The translations under genes were made by a program, and so were the position numbers. Below are positions 48,591 through 60,593 of a stretch of 64,000 bases of DNA, one piece after another. The stretch is from NCBI GenBank assembly GCA_022496805.1, contig CM040094.1, positions 5,913,501 to 5,977,500 on the forward strand, written 5' to 3'. The notes beneath the pieces were generated by a model, which worked only from the letters and a program-made list of their open reading frames with translations, was not told the DNA's origin and did not search any database. The stretch's first letter is position 1. Every line of letters begins with the position of its first letter. This DNA comes from Pohlia nutans (Eukaryota; Streptophyta; Bryopsida; Bryales; Mniaceae).

Positions 48591-51151
48591 CTACAAAAAA
48601 TCTTTGTCATTTGGGTTGTTAATCAAATATTTTGGTATATAAGGCATGTTCTTCATATTGTATTGTGATATTTAAGTATGCAATCAATGACATGATTATA
48701 ATTTTAAAATAAAAAAATATTTTAAAATTTCAAATGATTTCAAACAAATTTTTAATGATTGAAGCCCTTCTACATTATAATTTCATTTCACAGTCCTATT
48801 GTGATTCCAATCATCAAAATAGATTTCATGAAATCCTAAAATTTAAAATAAATAAATAAGGGTTTTATATCTTGTATTAAAATGTCAAAAAATAAATCAA
48901 AGAACTATTTAATATTGAATTAAAACATTATACATAAGGTCACAGATACTTTTGAATTTCTCATGTATGTTTCATTATAATACAAAATTCTTAAACATAA
49001 TTAAATGAAAATTAAATTATTTTGAAAATTAGATGATTTTGAATTTAGAATGGATTTCAAAAAAGTATTATACTAAAGTATAAAAGTAAAGATGCTTTAA
49101 AAAGATTGTACGGCCATTGCCAAAAAATATGTTTTTAAATTTTTCGATTAAAACAATATATTTTTAATTGTAAATTTTTAACAACGCAAAAAATTTAATG
49201 CGCATTTTAAAATTTGAATTGTTTATTTTAAATAGAAGTTTTTTTCATTAAATTTAGTTGAATTTGACAGGAAAAAATGTACCAAACTAGAAGTGAATAT
49301 AATTTTCATAATTTATCAATAGTTCAAATTTAAAATACAATCTTGATTTGCTTCAAATACTAATCTAAAAGTAGTAGGAAATGCATTTTAGACATAAAGG
49401 TGTAGACATATGTGATACAGTATCGATGCCTTGATATTATTTCAAGAAGTACAATCAATATAATACAATATAATGATTTTGCATAGAACCACCTTTACAA
49501 TCACAAATTGACACAAACAGACAAATACCAAAAAACATCTAGTTTTATTTTAAATTAATGTTCTCTCGTGAAATCTGAACAAAATTGAAATTCATTTTAA
49601 ATCTTTTTCTAAATAACAACGTTGATCAATTAAGCATCCACACCAAGTTTTGAGATGCACACTACTTGCAACTACAAACAACTTGAATAGTTTAAGATAT
49701 GTTTCTACTATTTGTGCCTTTGTTTGTATTTCACATGATGTAATTTGATATGATTTGTAGCTTTTGGATCATGCCTTGGTATGAACTAAAAGATCAATAA
49801 CTTTGCGTAAATTTCCAATACTAAAATGCCCGATCCAACTTTTATTGTTAGCAATATGGGACATTGTTTATTTGTTTTTAATTTAGACTATCAAATTGCT
49901 TGATTTTTTTCTATAGGACTCGTGGATCTTGTTGTAGATTTTACGGGTTGAAATGGATGCACATTCTTTGCATGTTAGCATAATCTAACTTTTTGTACAT
50001 GTTGAATTGAATAGGAGTTGAAGAGTTTTTTGAACCAACCATTGAAAATTGAAGTATCTTGTGATTCAAGGCTAATAGTTCAAAAGGTCTCATATATAGG
50101 TACTACATGTTTTCAACGTCCATTTTTAAATACCCTCCAAAAACTCAATCCTATTATGCTTAGCGATAACTCTTCAAATATAATTTTAGTTGGATATTTT
50201 ACATATTACTTGTAGTTAAAAGATTCTAAATATACATTTGTATTTCAATATGGAAGGATATCAATACTTATTATTTTCATCTAGTTTGGTTGGCGATGGA
50301 TCAAGTTCCTCCTACAATCTTTGCTTATAGATGGTGAATGCAACCACACAATCTAGACCACTCATGCTACCACTTGTAGGAGATGAAACTTTGTTTATGT
50401 CTAAAATTGTGTCTCAAAATGTTGCAACTTCCGATAATATGAGCCTCTATTATGGAGGGACGTGGATTTTGAAGCACTTAGAGGATCTGACATATATCCA
50501 AATTGGATGAAAAATGTCATTCAATACTCTTCCAGATAGTCTTTAGGATCTCAATCTTAAATTGTTACGAAATGGACTTTCAAAATAATCTCAATTTAGC
50601 TAAATATATCCTACATTCTACTTGTGAGTGGTCCATTGATTATTTGGTACTCACATTTAATGTGTGAGGGTGGAGATTTGATAGATGAAGGGCTCTTCAA
50701 AAGTTCAATATAGACCTAATATTTCAAGTTTGAGCCTCATTCCATGTGAGACCCGCCTTTACCCACATTTCCATTTAATCCCTAAATTCCAGAGGGGTAT
50801 AGAGCAAAACTAAGATATATTATAAAATGTAACTTCCATAACTTTGATGACATTCATCTCAACAAAGATAATGCAAAACATGAAGTTTGGAAACGGTCAA
50901 AATTCCAAAAATAGTTTTACATATTTATTAATGAATTTAGAAGCAATTAACTTAAAATTTCACCAAAATTACTTAAAATATTTTTAGAATTCAAAATTTG
51001 GTATAATTGGTTAGAATTATGTTATTCATTCTAGAAGAGAAAAAAACAAAAGAATTGATGAAAGGACCAACATTAATTTCTTTAAATAGTAGATTTTGTA
51101 ACATTTGATAGTTTAGAGGTGTTTGTTTTTGAAAAATTCCTCTAGCTGAAG

Positions 51152-51738
51152 TTTAACTCCTAACTGTCCAGGCTTCCATTTTTTGGACGATGTACAGATT
51201 TCATCCATTTTTTTCTCATTTGTTGTGCACTTTTTGTAGTCTAGATTTTTTACTATAGATTTTATAGAAGTTAGCTTCATGCATGTGTGATCTGATTAGA
51301 AAGGGGATAATTTGTGAAATTTTTATACCTCATTCATGTTGCAATGATTCACTATAAATTTCTAAAATTTTAGTTCAAAAGTGTTCAAAAGACAAAAGTG
51401 CTCTTGAAAAGTCAACTCATAGAATCAAGCAACCAAACAATCTCCAAAAATCACTGCACTTAGAGTATTACATTTCAACCGATCACAACAAATTTCATCT
51501 ACAAATTGTCAACATCTTGTTTGTAATTATATTACAAAATTACAAAAAAATGTTGAATTTTAAGTTTCAAAATTTCTACAAAATATTGGTGATCAAACCG
51601 TATGGATAGAATCTAAAATTCATAATGTACAACTTTTATTTATACATCAAGTTCAAAATATCCCTCTTAGTTGCATTTTATAATGCATCTTTGCAAAACT
51701 CCCCAATCTGGAGAAGGCAGTAGACATTTAGGGATCAA
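51152..51738. mobile_element. Dispersed non-coding element, inverted copy of 14658-15231
   Basis: It begins TTTAACTCCTAACTGTCC and ends near ACATTTAGGGATCAA, and is homologous along most of its length to 14658-15231 in the opposite orientation. A third, partial copy follows at 51889-52140 (shared 'cttcatgcatgtg', 'gtgctcttgaaaa') and end fragments appear at 60594-60690. Confidence 0.65.
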
Positions 51739-52157
51739 CTTGGATTGGCATGATTCAAATTGGGTTGGAAAGTAGACTTGATTTCCTAAAAGAAAGTAAT
51801 TTTGATTTATTCAGTTCATTTATTTTAGATCTTGGGAATTACCTAAAAAAGGAAAGCGACCAAAATATGGTCACTTGAAGCATTAAAGGTTAACCCCTAA
51901 CTGCCTAGCCATGAGTTTTTGGCCTGATGAACACAATTGAATTTTTTTTCTCATCCGTCGTGCACTTTTTGCAAGTAAAAAAAATTACTACAAAATTCTA
52001 TGACAAGATAGCTTCATGCATGTGAAAATTTTGTGCCTCATTTCATGCCACATATTTCCACCACAAAATTCTAAGATCCTAGTTCAAAACAAATCAAAAG
52101 TGCTCTTGAAAAAATCAACTCATAAAATTAAATTGGGTTGGGTCAGGGATTACATAT

Positions 52158-52323
52158 TGTAAGTTTTTAGTGTTGACCAATTTATTTACCCTCTATATTG
52201 GTCAAGATGGGGATCTTTCAATAGTATTGGAATCAATGTCTTTGGTAATTTTTTTTGTCGAGAGTAAAAATCTATAATATTTTCAAATCTTATAATTATC
52301 TAACACTAATCTACCTATTTAGT
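52158..52323. mobile_element. Truncated copy of the 19848-20069 MITE
   Basis: It matches 19899-20066 almost base for base in the same orientation (e.g. ttggtcaagatggggat, atctacctatttagtg) but lacks the left terminal repeat, and its right end stops one base short of the full TIR. Confidence 0.85.
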
Positions 52324-53308
52324 GCATCTAGTAACATAATGTGTCACTATAGTGTCCATCCTCGAAAGGGGAGAGTAGTATTGTCCCAATTTCCCCTTGT
52401 CCAGTGGGCATCGGATCATTGGCATTACGAACGGACACTTCATTCACGCCGGCCCCTAAAGGGACAAGAGTTTCTATCTATCTTTCTATCTATCTGGGTA
52501 GTCCCTTTCAGAGCGCAAGGGTGCAGATGCTCTCAGTATGAGACAAGTTGTCAATACTGCAAAAGTGGAGGATCAATTGATGGCCGTCAGGTGTGAACGG
52601 CAACCATGATCAGTTACCAGAACTGTAGCTCTAAATCATCCCAGTTAGTAATTGCAAAATTAGCAAACAAAAAACATTGAGATCCGGCCTGGCAAATCCA
52701 AGCGTTTGGGAAGCAACACAACATCCACGATTCCACGGAAGCTTTCAATTGACTTTCAGAGCATCACCGCCGTGCCTCTTGAATAGGCACGCTATCAGTG
52801 GAGGTGGGGAATTATATGGCTCATTAGCAAAAAGGCTTATAGAAAAAAAAATTCAGCCTTAAAGGTTGATGTCACTTTGCTTTTGTTGAATACCGAAGGC
52901 TACCTACCTTGTCGAAGTATGACAAATGGGCTACAATGATGAATTTTATTAAGAGAAAAACATGCAAAGGTCATGCGTTGTATGTTGAAACTTACTTTGA
53001 ATCTTCAGCCGTGTACAATATATGAACCCTTTGGGCTTAGAAGGAGGCGATTTAGGTTTAGGGGGCGGACGTCAGCCAACAAAAGTAGTTGGCAGCAGGT
53101 CATGATGATGTCACTAAGGCTAACGCAGATCGAGCCAACTTGGCAATCAGGCCACGCATCATTCAACGGTAGAAAGCATCAGGCAATTATTCCATCTAAA
53201 TTAAATTTTTTCCTTTGTTGCAATTAGCCACATGGCGAAAATTCGCTCACTTTCACTTCACTGCTCGCTATCTACAAGTGGTGAGGCTCCAACCCTTCTT
53301 GTGTCACA

Positions 53309-53506
53309 CTAAGGTCTGGTTTCCATGTATGGGGGGCTTGTCCCCAAAAGGTGGAAACTTCATTGAAATGGGAGAACTGAGGAGAGTCTGATAATATGTT
53401 TTTCATTTCTATCAAAATGGGTGGAGTATGGGTGGTTCTTGAGACCTCATTTCTTGTCTTGTAGTGCCTTTCATTCAACCGATCCACACATGGAAACCTA
53501 CCCTAA
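53309..53506. mobile_element. About 200-bp MITE (CTAAGGTCTGGTTTCCATG ends)
   Basis: The left end CTAAGGTCTGGTTTCCATGT is an imperfect inverted match of the right end (ACATGGAAACCTACCCTAAG). The interior matches 61622-61824 in opposite orientation, so at least two copies exist here. The ORFs that cross both copies are repeat-derived. Confidence 0.7.
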
Positions 53507-54281
53507 GACTTGCCATGAGACAAAAGCCACTCGACCACTTCAAATGTGAGCTCGTTCTAGTTTGATGCAGGGATGAGAGGGACTCTTCAAACGACCCTGA
53601 ACTCCACAATTATGTTCAGATTTCTTATCTGTTGATCTATTCATAGACGGCCAACCCTGTCAAATAGTCAAATGGCGAGTGAGTGTGATGCTCTTAATCA
53701 TTGAAATTAGAAGAATTAGAATGCTATATTAACCACGTCCCCATGAACAATACGATTCCTCCGTTCCCTGCACTTGGATGCTATGACGCAGACGGGATTC
53801 GATACCGGAACCTTCCGGTTGCGTTCCGAGCGTGCGCAAGTGGGCGACGGGATTGGCGTGGGAGCGATCGACGCGCTTCAGTCGGGGTAAGGCCGCCTTT
53901 CTCGTCGAAATTATATTTTTTTATTAGTTCTGTATAATTTTTAACTTTTATTATTATACTACTCGCAGTCGTGCTTGCGCCGGCATCCAAGACGACGGTG
54001 GCTTATCGCCGGGGGCATCCTAGACTGGAACCACCAACGTGACGTGGCGCCGTGTTGTCCGTTTGGCTTGCTGACTCACCCCTCGAGAAATACCGGTAAG
54101 CAGCAATCCGGTCGTGTGCCTGCAGGCTCATTTAATTCATTTCCTACCCACACTATTCCCCACAAGTGGTGTACTTGGACTGCATGTTGGCCTTTCGAAC
54201 AGCCTGCCTATTGGCTGAGTGTCACAATGAGATTCTACAGTTTGGAGTTTTCTTCTGGGTTACCGTATTCTATATTTGTTG

Positions 54282-54422
54282 ACTAACTTTGTGACATCCA
54301 AGTGGGCAGTTGATTTCTTGTCAAGGGATCCCATAAAAGCTTAATAGATTTGTCATTGTCCCACCTCCAAGCAACATTCAAACCTATGAAAGACTGCCCA
54401 CTTGGACGCCACAAAGTTAGTT
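54282..54422. repeat. Inverted repeat, about 29-bp arms, 82-bp loop
   Basis: Arms 54282-54310 and 54393-54422 (actaactttgtgacatccaa... and its near-complement) match with about three differences. No coding potential. It could be a very short MITE or an RNA hairpin in the 3' flank of the LBD gene. Confidence 0.75.
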
Positions 54423-55146
54423 TACAAACTCAAGGAGCAGACACCAATTAAAACATGGAATCTCTCTGTCTAACAAAGAGATTAGATTACAGAATTCACA
54501 AATTTTGTACAGACTTACATCATTGGAACCATGAGGTGCAAACACACATAAACATGAACAAGAGACATAGCAAAGCCACTAACATTGGCTTTAATGACTC
54601 GTTACTGGTACACATTCTAAACAGTTGGGCTGAATAAAATTTTCATCACATGAGCAAATTCCACCACAAAAGCAGGACAATTGTTGTGTACAAAGTCGGC
54701 CCAGCAGGTTGTAAACAATCTATGTAAGAGGCTCTCTCTAGAGCCAAAAAAACCTTCAGAACTAAATTTGAATGAATCCTCTTCAATACCTAATGTATGA
54801 CATGGAAGCAAAATTTGAATTCAGCACGCAAACTCAATAGGGAGTGGACCTAATTGCAAGTCCATTCTCCCGATTATACCAGGCACAGACCTACATTAGA
54901 AATCGAATCCACTCGTCTCACAAACCAGAAAAACACAAGTATATTGTCAAGTTTGACAAAAAGAAAATGTTCAGCAGCAAGGAATTTAATCAGGATACTA
55001 CCAACTGATCTTAATAAGAAATTGGTCATGTTGTCGGTAGACCAAATTACTTACGTGGAATAATCGAAGAAAGCCTTGATGACTCAGTTGCTCATCATAT
55101 CCCAATGAAGAATTGGTGCCAGCTAGGATGATGATTAAGTAAGTTG

Positions 55147-55728
55147 CTAACTAATGGGCGACCAGTAACTACTGCGATCCTTGGATTCTGACGTGGCGAC
55201 GGTACTCGTGGGGCTAGTGGCGAACGTGGCCTCGGACTTGGACACGGCCGGCTTCTTGTTATTAGTACTACTGGGAGGGTGGTCGTCGTCGGCAGGGGGC
55301 GACGTGGCAGGGGGGTCTTCCGCTGCCGCTGACGTGACTTGTTGTTGCCGGTAGCGGGTGATTTGGTGGCGGACGGCGTTGAGTTCCTGCTGGAGCGCCT
55401 GCGCTTGCTGCTGGAGCGCGGAGATGGCGCCCATGCAGCCGTAGACGGGGTCGCGGATGCGCGCGTTGGCCTCGTACACCAGGCTGGAGGCGGCGTCCGC
55501 GCGTTGATTCTCCGGGACCTCCATGAGCATCTTGGACACATTGCTGGCGCCGAAGATTTTGTGCACGCACGCGAATTTCTGCGGCTCGTGCGGGCTGAAG
55601 TAGGGCGAGAACGGGCATTCCTGCGCGCACCGCCGCCGCAGCAGCTTGCACGCCGCGCACGGCGTACTACTACTCCCCCCGCCAGCAGCCCCTTGCCCAC
55701 CCCCACCACCACCGCTGCTGCTCAGCAT
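55147..55728 (-). CDS. LOB-domain (LBD) transcription factor, class I, LBD15-like (193 aa)
   Basis: Plant-specific DNA-binding transcription factor acting in the nucleus in lateral-organ or vascular development. The complete ORF is a single exon from MLSSSGGG to a TAG. The LOB domain starts with the zinc-finger-like C-block C24-x2-C27-x6-C34-x3-C38 (PCAACKLLRRRC). The GAS block follows (FGASNVSKML, residues 59-68, to RDPVYGC with conserved P94). Last is a leucine-zipper-like coil L105-x6-L112-x3-L116-x6-I123, where the final Leu is Ile. These features define class I; the QECPFSPYFSPHEPQKF and ISALQQQ segments resemble LBD15/LBD13. The tail is Ser/Thr/Pro-rich. The gene is markedly GC-rich compared with its surroundings. 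A Cys (C54) lies between the C and GAS blocks. Confidence 0.95.
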   Translation of the reverse strand: MLSSSGGGGGGQGAAGGGSSSTPCAACKLLRRRCAQECPFSPYFSPHEPQKFACVHKIFGASNVSKMLMEVPENQRADAASSLVYEANARIRDPVYGCMGAISALQQQAQALQQELNAVRHQITRYRQQQVTSAAAEDPPATSPPADDDHPPSSTNNKKPAVSKSEATFATSPTSTVATSESKDRSSYWSPIS

Positions 55729-56579
55729 CTTTGCAGCATCCGAAGCACCTCTCTACCCACAATTCACTGTCCTAAAACCCTGACTCTCTCCCTAATTAAT
55801 GCTTGCGGTGAAGATTAATAATAATGATCAGTACAGTACCTGCTTCACTTCTAGTCACCTCCAGTAGTACTCACTCCACGTTCGAACGCCTTCGAATTCC
55901 ATCTCCAACGATCGAACGTGAACTCCCGGTCACCAACTGTCGAAATTCTTCGATCGTAAAGCGGATTCAATCTCATCTAGACTGGAGCATGGTCCGTTCC
56001 TCAGGAGTCACTCCCCTTCCTGACTGTGAATGATCGACGATGACTAGTGGGCCATGGATGGGGCTTGATCGATCAAAACCTGAACTTGCTTGACGCTACC
56101 AATCCAAGTCTAGGAACTGAACGTGAATCGTGAGACTGATCGATGGTGTGCAAGCCCTAGCTAGCGACTGAGTGAGTGAGTGGGTGGGGGACTGGTGGTG
56201 CCGTGGTGGTGTGAATTGAGGCGGGAGTGGAGGTGGCGGAGGGGGGGAAAATGGGATGGGATTTACAACAATAGCTAGCGAAGTGAAGAGAGGGACGTGC
56301 AATAATGGAACATGAAAGAGAGGGGGGGGATCGATGGAGAGAGGGAGCGAGGGTTTTGTCAACAGCAGTGAGCGTTAAAATGGGTTGTTGTCCCGGGCGC
56401 CGTGGAAGCAGGCATCCAGCCAGCGCCCTGGAAGGCGGGGTTGACCCGGTAGAAGCGCTGCGAGGCAGGTCAGCGAAGATACCGTGGCCTCCACGACTTG
56501 CGCGCACACGTTCTACAGGCGTTCACTGGCTGGCCCCTGCCCTGCCCCAACTGCCCAACGTCCCCGCTCCCTCGTAACT
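55729..56579 (-). promoter_or_regulatory. 5'-UTR/promoter region of the LBD gene
   Basis: The sequence upstream of the LBD ATG on the minus strand is GC-rich, with strong CT/GA tracts at about 56160-56350 (plus strand gagagaggggggga, gagagagggagcgagggt). Such GA repeats are bound in plants by BPC factors. Small ORFs here have no motifs. It ends at a MITE boundary at 56580. Confidence 0.4.
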
Positions 56580-56866
56580 TAAGGTAGAGACACCCATAAC
56601 CGACAGGTGACCAAAAACCGATATATTCTAATTTCTAGATTGTGAAAGAACAGATGTACCTCATTTGTACATATCGGTTATGGGTTCTGAAGTACTTTTC
56701 ACTTTGAAAAATTGTACAAATTTCAATATTGGGAAATAATTCATGGAAAAATTTGCATTCTCCGCAAAAACTAACTTCCAACCCGAGAAAAATATCACCC
56801 TATTAATAGCTGGTCCAGAAATAGTGTAGGTAGCTTAAGTTATCGGTTTTAGGTGTCTCGACCTTA
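56580..56866. mobile_element. MITE with TAAGGTAGAGACACC ends
   Basis: TAAGGTAGAGACACCCATAA at the left and its imperfect complement (TTAGGTGTCTCGACCTTA) at the right bound 287 non-coding bp, with TA at both edges. The end type is shared with 3705-4065. Confidence 0.7.
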
Positions 56867-57500
56867 CTAGGGCCGCTTCTCACTATGGAGAGGCCGTCGA
56901 TGTCCACCAATCAAATTGCAAGAAATTATGGGTTCGGCCTCTCAACCCTTCACACTAAGGTTGATTGTTCTATTACCAACCACTTAAGCAATCTGACCTA
57001 TATTTGGTAGTGGTAAATCCGGAAAAAAATTATGACCGCGTTCGAAATAGGATTTCATGAGTATTGCAAAAAAATTCAACTTGTAATTTGCATTTATCAA
57101 AATTCCAAAGTGCAAAGTAACATGTGACCCAAAACCGATCACATGCTCTAATGTACAAATGAGGTACATCTTCCCTTTCAAAATCTAGAAATTAGGCCTA
57201 ATCGGTTTTGGGGCAGTGGTCGGTAATAGGACAACCAACCGTAGAGGCTAAAGTACAACGGCCGTCGCTTTCCAAAATGCCTACGTGGTAGTACCTTTTG
57301 ACCAAGGCGACAGCCTCTCGAAAGGAAGTTTGGGTCAAACAGGAATGGAAACCCAAACTATGATTGAGAGGCCGTCGATTTCTTTTCATAAATGAAAACT
57401 ATATATTATTGCCTATTTCCAGTAGATTTCTTTGGACTCTTAACAAAGTTTGGACTCTCAATCCCACGGCCTCTCGACTTGGACGGCCATAGCATTGTAT
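56867..57500. mobile_element. TAGGGCCGCTT-family element, shorter copy with a nested MITE
   Basis: The left end TAGGGCCGCTTCTCACTATGG and an internal block 'ccaccaatcaaattgcaaga' match the larger copy at 62232-63068; the right part ends in 'cctctcgacttggacggcca' as there. Positions about 56963-57240 interrupt the homology and carry inverted ends related to GTTGTCCTATTACCGACCA, so a second MITE is nested inside. Confidence 0.65.
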
Positions 57501-57530
57501 GTTTTGGTGATAAAATAATATAAATTGAAC

Positions 57531-57724
57531 TAAGGTAGGAGCAATGTATCCAATTTTGATAATATCTAGACGTAAATGCAAATCTAAGCATATCATAGAG
57601 CCTTTATTGTTTGTTGATCAAAATGATAAGCTATCCATGATCTACCTAAGTTTACATTTTAGAATGACTATCGTGTTTAAAAATTATCAAATTTGGGTAC
57701 ACTGTTGGTTTTGGGTGCTCCTAC
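57531..57724. mobile_element. Small MITE, CTAAGGTAGGAGCA ends
   Basis: CTAAGGTAGGAGCA at the left and TGCTCCTACTGTAG at the right are near inverted matches about 190 bp apart, of the TAAGGTAG end type. The short ends make this moderate. Confidence 0.5.
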
Positions 57725-58579
57725 TGTAGTAAAAAGTCCCTATATTACGTGGCTCAAAATTATTTTAAGAAACAATATCAATGGACCAATTTGGGCTTCA
57801 TGGTTGTTTAGGGTTAAGAAAATTTTACCCTCAAGTACACTAGCATGACTCTTTTATATCACCAACATACATGTTATTTAGAAAGTGTCCAATCACATGT
57901 GTCCACAACAACAAATATTATATGCACAATATGATAATAATTGGAGAGTGTGATATGACAACTTTAGAGTGTCTTCAAAAAAACCCAAAATGATGTAAAT
58001 CTCTAAACATTTTTTGGGCTCTATATGCATGACCTCTATATATTTTTTGATAAAAATATGACTTGTGTACTGCTCATAAGGTGGGTGTGCTAAATTCCGC
58101 ATGGGTCCCATTGTCGACCCCTACGTTTCAGGGCTAGGTCTTTAAAACTGTCCAGCCAAGTTTGAAAAAGCACCCAAGAAGCACTCTAAAAATTGCTCTT
58201 TTGTTAGTCCAATTTGCAATAGTAAGTTCACGATTTTGAGGATTCAACCTGTGGATAAAGCACAAACTCTATGCGCGAGTAATGGCTAGTCTAATCTTTT
58301 GGGTAGTTGCATACTACGGTGTTCCTCTTTTTTGGTCAAGTTTATAGTTTTCGACCTTTATTTTACCTTTCAAGCTCAATAGAAGCTTGTTGGATGGAAA
58401 TAAACTTATAGGACTATGAAAATTAATTAGTATTCATGCCTTAAATTACAAATGTGATGTTCAATTTTAAAAAATAAGTTGCTAAATTAAAGAACCTTGT
58501 GCATTTGTAATTTTTTTGATGCAGTCGCAATGCACTATTTTTGACAAATACACTCTGCTTGTTATGAAATTTTTGGAAT

Positions 58580-59142
58580 TTAACCCCTAAACGTCCACGC
58601 ATCCAGTTTCTGGATGTTTGTTGGTCAAACCCAATTTCGATCTTGAAGATGACTTTTGTTGCTAATACATCCAACTAAGAAAATGAAGTTTATTAAGTCT
58701 AGTTTGTACTCCACTTTTCAAATCTTAAAAATTCCAATTATTGAGTATTTTATTGCTTGTGCAAGCTTTGTAGGTCAAGGTTTGAAATACACTACATAGG
58801 AATGATAGGATTTTGAACTTTCGAATTTTAAAATTGAAATAAAAAGTTTCTATGGAAAACATATCATGTGATTCTCCATTTTAATTTGTACTTTCTCCCC
58901 TAAAAATATTAATTTTTAAAGCTTTTTTGTAATAAAAATTATTTTTTGAAGTATTTGACTTAAAATTTGTTAAAAATGCCGTATTATATCAAAAAAATCT
59001 GAAAATTTCAAGACTGATAGGAAAAATTCAATTCCATGCATGAAAAATATTACAAATTATATTTTGATAAATCTTGAAGGCTAAATTCAGTAAATTGTGT
59101 AGTTTGACTTTCTTACAAAGGAGTGGTACGTTTAAGGGTTAA
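58580..59142. mobile_element. Element with TTAACCCCTAAACGTCCAC ends
   Basis: The left end TTAACCCCTAAACGTCCAC and the right end GTGGTACGTTTAAGGGTTAA are inverted matches bounding 563 non-coding bp. The same end signature is seen at 14658, 17993, 31318, 51152 and 63717. Confidence 0.65.
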
Positions 59143-59732
59143 CCTTCAAACTCTTTGTGCACATAGAATTTTACTTATTGTACTTCTTTCCACAGTTTTA
59201 AAAAATAAATCCATATTGCAATTTTACTTAATATAGACATTTTTTAGACTGAATGAGGCATTTTAGGCATGCTCAGGGAGGTCACTCTTTGTATCTTTTG
59301 AGTATCACGTGTGAACAAAGGGTAATTAAGAGTACCCTAAAAATTAAAACTAATTCTTACTATAATTAGTAATATTTCAAGAATATTCTCATTTTTATTC
59401 TTGTAATGAATTGTGAGCATCCTATATTAATGTAAATCATTTATAAAAATTATCTTCAAAGAATTTTTGGGACCCTATCTTTGTTCGCACGTTGTTACGT
59501 AATATTTGGAAGTGACCTCCCCGAGTAGGCATGTAAAAGAAGATTTGAAGAAATTCCAAATCATTAAAGTAATCAATATAAGACATTACACATTGGCTTT
59601 GAATTGAATCTGCAAAAAGATTAGAAATCATGCACAATATTCATTGTTGAACTTTCATCATGTTCATCGTGTTTTTTGTTCAAAAGGGTACTTTCAAATA
59701 TTCATATATCTTAATGTAAAGCCTTTAGAAAA

Positions 59733-60024
59733 AATGCATGATTTATCTATTTCTGGAATGACCCTACTACAGCATTCACAAACTCCAGAAATCAGTGAAA
59801 ATTTCAAACGGAGGATATAGAAGGATTTTGGCCAACGGAGGATCCTCCGATACATCGCCGCATACTTTCCACCTATGGAGGATCCTCCGATGTGCTCCGT
59901 TATGTTCCACATACAGTTTTCAACACATACAATGCTCTTTGCATAGTAAATATACTCTGTCTTGTCCAGAATTAGAGAGTCCATATTTGAGCCCTTTTTC
60001 CAGAACTAGATAAATCATGCATAA
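59733..60024. repeat. Foldback element with 25-bp arms and internal CGGAGGATCCTCCG palindromes
   Basis: ATGCATGATTTATCTATTTC near 59735 and its complement near 59997-60022 match in 24 of 25 positions. Inside are two copies of a 12-14 bp perfect palindrome (CGGAGGATCCTCCG at 59835-59848; GGAGGATCCTCC from 59876). No gene. Confidence 0.65.
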
Positions 60025-60228
60025 AATAAAGAATGCATCCTTAGATTTCATATACATCAATTTGACCATTTGTTATGAAAAATTAATTCAAAATATCACC
60101 AATGAGTTATAATATGTTTTAAAAAAGAGTGATTTTGACAAAATTGCTAAATGTGCATTTCATGCACGTTCTTTTGGTCATCGAATAAGCACACTGTACC
60201 ATGCAACTACCCTTTTAGACTTAAATGG

Positions 60229-60586
60229 ATTTGTAGTACGCGAGTATTCACAAAAAATCGTAGACATATTCCAAAAATGTGTTTTTTTTTGGGATACTTT
60301 GCACGAGGTTTGCGGAGCATCCAATAATAATAATTTTTTTCTTTTTCTTTTATAGACACAACCATGCAAGCGTGAAATTTGGACAGAAATATGAACTTCT
60401 ACTTTATACTCAACTGCAAGGGTGTACTCACTAATACATTGTATGGCAATAATCACACATGTGCTTGTATGTAAAAAAAACATGCTTGTAATAGAACTTT
60501 AATTTTTTTAGGGGGTAAATGTTAACAACTCTACTTTATGTATAACTTTTATTTTAAAAAAGTCATGAATTTGTAGTACGCGAGTA
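60229..60586. repeat. 18-bp direct repeats flanking about 320 bp
   Basis: ATTTGTAGTACGCGAGTA occurs exactly at 60229-60246 and 60569-60586. Identical 18-bp flanks look like a target-site duplication of the length made by LINE/SINE insertion, but the enclosed segment has no clean poly-A tail or recognised SINE boxes. Confidence 0.5.
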
Positions 60587-60593
60587 GTTCATT

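Larger units (their letters stand above)
48591..55146. other. Intergenic region between coiled-coil gene and LBD gene
   Basis: No confident gene. It may include undetected 5' exons of the coiled-coil gene near its left edge. Repeats seen: element copy at 51152-51738, a partial copy at 51889-52140, a truncated MITE copy at 52158-52323, a coding-like dispersed fragment at about 52390-52470, a MITE at 53309-53506, and an inverted repeat at 54282-54422. A GC-richer stretch at 53760-54110 contains no recognisable gene. Confidence 0.55.

Noticed and set aside
48700..48850. Further 5' exon of the coiled-coil gene
   Set aside because: Open segments with an acceptor-like TAG exist, but no donor in the phase needed by the 48590 exon is convincing.
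52345..54290. Additional protein-coding gene in the GC-richer 52.3-54.3 kb stretch
   Set aside because: The ORFs are short, share no motifs, and overlap MITEs or the dispersed fragment. No consistent exon chain was found.
55095..55818. Long overlapping ORFs on both strands across the LBD gene
   Set aside because: They arise from the high GC content of the LBD coding region. Only the minus-strand 55147-55728 frame has the LOB domain; the others are Arg/Ala/Pro-rich shadows.
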